Shown one piece after another: positions 52,500 to 55,738 of a DNA stretch of 55,738 nt. The stretch is from Clostridia bacterium. Lineage in GTDB: Bacteria > Bacillota > Clostridia > Christensenellales > Borkfalkiaceae. A program made the translations under genes and the position numbers. The stretch spans positions 1-55,738 of the forward strand of contig JAFTQB010000052.1 of assembly GCA_017462985.1 (NCBI GenBank), written 5' to 3'. The notes under the pieces are model-generated. The model was not told the DNA's origin. It ran no database searches and was given only the letters and a program-made list of their open reading frames with translations. Positions within the stretch are counted from its first letter, which is position 1. Every line of letters begins with the position of its first letter.

Positions 52500-54185
52500 T
52501 TACATTTTGTCGGGAATACCGATCCCCAAAAGCGCAAATGCGTTTTTGAGCGATTGCAGCGTTGCCGCCGTCAAAGCCAAACGGAAATTCTTCGTGTTTT
52601 CGTCCTCCGCAGCCAAGATCTTGCAATCGAAATAGAATTTATTGAATTTTTGCGCAACGTCTACGGCATATCTCGCGATATACGACGGTTCGTATTTTTC
52701 CGCCGCCGCTTTCACCGTTTCGGGCAATTCCGCAATCGCCTTTACCAAATCGATCTCCACCGTGGAAAGTTCGGGTACGGTATACCCATTTCTTTCGCCC
52801 GCCTTTTGCAAAACGGAGCTTGCGCGCGCACAGGTATATTGCACGTAAACGCTCGTTTCGCCGTCGAAATTAAGCACTTTATCGTACGAGAATACGATAT
52901 CTTTGATCTTGTTATTATACAGTGCGCCGAAAATGACCGCGCCAACGCCCACCTTTTTCGCCACTTCCTCTTTGTTTTCGAGGTTGGGATTCTTTTGATC
53001 GATAATGGTATACGCCTTTTCGATGCACTTATTGATCACGTCCTCCAAGAACACCACGTTTCCCTTTCTCGTAGACATCGTGCCTTCTTCCAACGACACC
53101 ATACCGTACGCAACGTGAACGAGATCCTTCGCCCATTCCTTACCCATCAATTCAAGCACCTTGAAAAACTGCTTGAAATGCAAGTTTTGCTGATATGCAA
53201 CGACGTACAGGCATTTATCGAAATCGTAAGTGTTTTTACGGTACTGCGCCGCCGCCATGTCGCGCGTAGCGTATAAAGACGAACCGTCCGATTTCAAAAT
53301 AATACAAGGCGTCATTCCGTATTCTTCGAGGTCGACCACCTGCGCCCCGCGGCTTTCCACCAACAGGTTTTTCTCTTTCAGCTCGTCGACGATCGGCTGC
53401 ATTTTATCCGAATAAAAGCTTTCGCCTGCATAAGAATCAAAGCGGATATCCAGCATTTCGTAAATTTTTTGCACGTCTTTTAAGGTAAGCTCCTTAAACC
53501 AATGGAACAGCGCCAAACATTCCTCGTCGCCCTGTTCGATCTTTTTAAAGTACGCGCGCGCTTCGTCCTCGTATTCGGGGTGTTCTTCAGCTTCCTTATG
53601 GAACCGCACGTACAGCTCGTTCAAAGCGCGAATACCGCCCTCTTCGATCGCCGTTTTATCCCCCCAACGCTTGTACGCGGAAATCAGCTTCCCGAACTGC
53701 GTGCCGTAATCTCCGAGGTGATTGATCCCCACCGCCTTATAGCCGAGGAAATTCAAAATACGGTACAGCGCGCCGCCGAGCACCGTCGTAGACAAATGCC
53801 CGATATGGAAAGGCTTGGCGATATTGATCGACGAATAGTCGATACAAACGGTTTTCCCTGCGCCGACCGTCGAAGCGCCGAAGCGATCCCCCTCGGCAAA
53901 AATTTTATCGAGCGTTGCAGAAACGAACCCGCCTTTGTTGATCTTGAAATTCAAATACCCGTTGACCGCGCTCACTTCAGATACGACCTCGTCGGTAACG
54001 AAACTTTCTTTCAAGCTTTCCGCGATCATTACGGGGCTTTTGCGTAAAACCTTTGCAAATTTAAAACAAGGCAACGCGTAATCGCCCATTTCCGTATTGG
54101 GCGGGAGCGCGATCGCCTGATAAATTTCTTCGCTTGAAACCCCTTCCACTTGCAATTTTTCCGCAATATACTTTTTGTAATCCAT
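52500..54185 (-). CDS. argS: Arginyl-tRNA synthetase
   Basis: A 561-residue class I synthetase. The N-terminal Add1 domain is followed by the HIGH motif in KPFHIGHLSTT, the KMSKS equivalent MSTRKGN, and the C-terminal DALR anticodon domain (VQYTCARASSVL). I start at ATG 54185, preceded by AAGG; the longer frame adds 14 residues not found in the family. It has its own promoter and terminator; there is no T-box leader. Confidence 0.96.
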   Translation of the reverse strand: MDYKKYIAEKLQVEGVSSEEIYQAIALPPNTEMGDYALPCFKFAKVLRKSPVMIAESLKESFVTDEVVSEVSAVNGYLNFKINKGGFVSATLDKIFAEGDRFGASTVGAGKTVCIDYSSINIAKPFHIGHLSTTVLGGALYRILNFLGYKAVGINHLGDYGTQFGKLISAYKRWGDKTAIEEGGIRALNELYVRFHKEAEEHPEYEDEARAYFKKIEQGDEECLALFHWFKELTLKDVQKIYEMLDIRFDSYAGESFYSDKMQPIVDELKEKNLLVESRGAQVVDLEEYGMTPCIILKSDGSSLYATRDMAAAQYRKNTYDFDKCLYVVAYQQNLHFKQFFKVLELMGKEWAKDLVHVAYGMVSLEEGTMSTRKGNVVFLEDVINKCIEKAYTIIDQKNPNLENKEEVAKKVGVGAVIFGALYNNKIKDIVFSYDKVLNFDGETSVYVQYTCARASSVLQKAGERNGYTVPELSTVEIDLVKAIAELPETVKAAAEKYEPSYIARYAVDVAQKFNKFYFDCKILAAEDENTKNFRLALTAATLQSLKNAFALLGIGIPDKM

Positions 54186-54230
54186 CTTTCTACCTTCGTT
54201 TTTAGGAAAATTCCTCTTTTTTTCCAAAAT

Positions 54231-54259
54231 ATATTAACATATTTTTTATTTTTAGGCAA
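54231..54259 (-). promoter_or_regulatory. Sigma-A promoter of argS
   Basis: Minus strand: -35 TTGCCT (54254-54259), 17-base spacer, -10 TAATAT (54231-54236). Confidence 0.7.
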
Positions 54260-54266
54260 GTTTAAT

Positions 54267-54295
54267 TTGATTATTTTTTGATTTTATATTATAAT
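54267..54295 (+). promoter_or_regulatory. Sigma-A promoter of ychF
   Basis: Plus strand: -35 TTGATT (54267-54272), 17-base spacer, -10 TATAAT (54290-54295); divergent from the argS promoter. Confidence 0.8.
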
Positions 54296-54337
54296 ATACG
54301 AGAAAATTTTAGAAAAAACCTCTTTTAAGGATGGCAT

Positions 54338-55459
54338 TTGATTATGAAACTTGGTGTTGTAGGGCTTCCCAACGTGGGAAAATCCACTCTTTTTAACGCG
54401 ATCACTCACGCGGGCGCGGAATGTGCAAACTATCCTTTTTGCACGATCGAACCGAACGTGGGCGTGGTAGCCGTACCCGATGAGCGATTGGACAGGCTCG
54501 CGGCGCTGTACGCAAGCAAAAAGGTTACCCCCGCCGTGATTGAATTCGTCGATATCGCGGGGCTTGTAAAAGGCGCTTCCAAGGGCGAGGGCTTGGGAAA
54601 TAAATTCCTTTCGCATATCCGCGAGGTGGACGCGATCGTTCACGTGGTGAGATGCTTTGAAAATTCCAATATCACGCACGTAGAAAACCGCATCGACCCC
54701 GTAAACGACATTGAAACGATCAACCTTGAACTGATTATGTCGGATATGGAAGCGGTACAAAACCGTATGAACAAAGTAAAAGTACAAGCGCGCGGCGGCG
54801 CGGATAAAAAAGCAGCCGAAGAATACGCGTTTTTGGAACGGCTCTTTGCGTTTTTGGAAAGCGAAAAGCCCGCCCGCAACTTCCCCATAGAAGAAAGCGA
54901 AACGGAGTTTATGAAAAACTGCTTCTTGCTCACTTCTAAGCCAGTCATTTACGCGGCGAATATCCAAGAGGACGATATGGGCACGCCCGAAGACGAAATC
55001 GAGCTAGTTTGCCGCGTAAAAGAATTTGCGGCGAAGGAAGGAAGCGAGGTCCTCGTGATCTGCGCCAAAACGGAAGAAGAGCTTTCGCAAATGGACGCCG
55101 AGGACAAAGCCGTATTTATGGAAGAATTCGGGCTTGGCGAAAGCGGTCTTGACCGACTTATCAAAAAATCCTACGCTTTGCTCGGATTGATTTCGTATTT
55201 GACGGCAGGCGAAAAGGAAACGCGGGCTTGGACGATCGTCAAGGGAACGAAAGCGCCGCAAGCAGCGGGAAAGATCCACACTGATTTTGAAAAAGGGTTT
55301 ATCCGCGCCGACGTGGTAAATTGGGAAATCTTGGTAGAGCTAGGCTCGATCGCGGCGGCGAAAGAAAAAGGCAAGGTTCGCTCCGAGGGAAAAGAATATA
55401 TCATGCAGGACGGCGACGTCGTGGAATATTATTTCAACGTTTCCAAAAGCAATAAATAA
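54338..55459 (+). CDS. ychF: Obg-like ATPase YchF
   Basis: A 373-residue P-loop protein of the OLA1/YchF family, which binds ATP rather than GTP and associates with ribosomes. G1 is GLPNVGKSTLFNAIT; G3 is DIAGLVKGASKGEGLGN; the C-terminal TGS domain ends with DVVNWE and a GKEYIMQDGDVVEYYFNV tail in two parts. Two starts are possible: TTG 54338 (6 bases after AAGGA, same length as the Bacillus protein) or ATG 54344 (12 bases). I give the former because of spacing. Confidence 0.96.
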   Translation: MIMKLGVVGLPNVGKSTLFNAITHAGAECANYPFCTIEPNVGVVAVPDERLDRLAALYASKKVTPAVIEFVDIAGLVKGASKGEGLGNKFLSHIREVDAIVHVVRCFENSNITHVENRIDPVNDIETINLELIMSDMEAVQNRMNKVKVQARGGADKKAAEEYAFLERLFAFLESEKPARNFPIEESETEFMKNCFLLTSKPVIYAANIQEDDMGTPEDEIELVCRVKEFAAKEGSEVLVICAKTEEELSQMDAEDKAVFMEEFGLGESGLDRLIKKSYALLGLISYLTAGEKETRAWTIVKGTKAPQAAGKIHTDFEKGFIRADVVNWEILVELGSIAAAKEKGKVRSEGKEYIMQDGDVVEYYFNVSKSNK

Positions 55460-55477
55460 ATCGTAAAAAATAATCAT

Positions 55478-55506
55478 CCACCCGTATAACGGGTGGTTTT
55501 TATTTT
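55478..55506 (+). terminator. Terminator after ychF
   Basis: Perfect 8-base stem CCACCCGT/ACGGGTGG with a 3-base loop, then TTTTTATTTTT. Confidence 0.9.
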
Positions 55507-55508
55507 TC

Positions 55509-55566
55509 GGGCATAGCCCTTGTTCACTGGCGTAGCACAAATGTGCTCTTTAGTTGACCTGCCAGT
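55509..55566. mobile_element. Right-end hairpins of an IS200/IS605-type element
   Basis: Between the ychF terminator and the transposase stop are three nested or adjacent hairpins: GGGC/GCCC (55509-55519), AGCACA/TGTGCT (55534-55547), and an outer ACTGGC/GCCAGT pair (55526-55531 with 55561-55566). IS200/IS605 elements lack terminal inverted repeats and carry such subterminal palindromes. The outer boundary is probably near 55507. Confidence 0.6.
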
Positions 55567-55576
55567 CATGCATGTA

Positions 55577-55738
55577 TTACTTGCTACCCGTCAACGGGTC
55601 TCGCGGATCAAAGAGGCTTAACTGGTCAGCCTCTTTGTCCGCTTTTAATTGATTTGCAACATATTCTTGTATCGCTTTGGTGTTTTTACCTACCGTATCA
55701 ACATAATATCCCTTGCACCAAAATTCGCGATTTCGGTA
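55577..55738 (-). CDS. tnpA: IS200/IS605-family transposase TnpA, C-terminal 53 residues
   Basis: The minus-strand frame is open to the window edge and ends at TAA (55579-55577). It encodes REFWCKGYYVDTVGKN, IQEYVANQ and a DPLTGSK tail, the conserved C-terminus of HUH Y1 transposases; the Tyr of QEYVANQ matches the catalytic tyrosine helix. The N-terminal HUH part lies beyond the window, so I cannot tell if the gene is intact or a TnpB gene is present. Confidence 0.88.
   Translation of the reverse strand, partial: YRNREFWCKGYYVDTVGKNTKAIQEYVANQLKADKEADQLSLFDPRDPLTGSK

Noticed and set aside
54186..54337. T-box or riboswitch leader upstream of argS
   Set aside because: Leader is too short and lacks a T-box sequence or a terminator/antiterminator pair; only a small AGGAA/TTCCT repeat is present.
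1..55738. CRISPR array, prophage or defence island
   Set aside because: No regularly spaced direct repeats, no cas, integrase, phage structural or restriction genes were seen on either strand.

Overview
The window reads as a chromosomal segment of an uncultured, spore-forming Firmicute of class Clostridia; I cannot resolve the order. Supporting signs are a SpoIIID gene, HPr kinase, the miaB-mutS-mutL-miaA gene order, the ylxY/ymxG-like pair of polysaccharide deacetylase and M16 peptidase, the DUF177-rpmF and pta-ackA pairs, an anaerobic ribonucleotide reductase (nrdD-nrdG), and many sigma-A promoters of the form TTGaca-17-TATAAT. It is almost entirely core genome, gene dense, and mostly on the minus strand. 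I found no prophage, CRISPR array or defence island. The only mobile DNA is the end of an IS200/IS605-type element at the right edge.

Layout. 1-844 (+): end of an MTA/SAH nucleosidase, then ung. 893-9902 (-): a sigma-A promoter at 9935-9963 drives miaB-mutS-mutL-miaA and then a PLP lyase (ynbB-like). hfq, often found after miaA, is missing and a structured intergenic hairpin sits there. A membrane-attached XRE regulator follows. 10031-12238 (+): class A penicillin-binding protein. 12271-14201 (-): an ABC-F ATPase and acpP, each with its own promoter. 14314-27863 (-): one long probable operon, uvrC-HAD-hprK-U32-mutS2-deacetylase-M16 peptidase-hypoxanthine glycosylase-AlkD-tex. 27959-30829 (-): copper ATPase with a fused CopZ-like domain, then an ArsR regulator. 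30903-34276 (-): DUF4180, rpmF, DUF177, ackA, pta. 34408-36300 (+): tmcAL and an AraC regulator. 36405-36480 (-): tRNA-Thr(CGU). 36586-40320 (-): nrdD-nrdG plus two small membrane-protein genes, preceded by an array of four NrdR-type boxes. 40683-43167 (-): DUF1934, a metallo-hydrolase and a divergent Rho. 43268-49147 (-): tyrA, spoIIID, and parE-parC. 49264-54185 (-): argS, helD, YjjG-like HAD. 54338-55459 (+): ychF, followed by the IS200 end.

Themes. DNA repair is strongly represented (ung, mutS, mutL, mutS2, uvrC, hypoxanthine glycosylase, AlkD), as are translation and RNA-modification genes (miaA, miaB, tmcAL, argS, U32 hydroxylase-like protein, rpmF, ychF, ABC-F) and transcription-machinery factors (Rho-like, HelD, Tex). 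Acetate fermentation is represented by pta-ackA.

I see no convincing wholly new multi-gene system. The most notable signals are: (1) a Rho-family protein with altered catalytic and RNA-contact motifs; (2) a CopA-CopZ fusion whose linker is encoded by an intact ribosome-binding site, so it may also yield free CopZ; (3) a DKTAT instead of DKTGT phosphorylation motif in that ATPase; (4) two pairs of NrdR boxes, each with 33-bp spacing.
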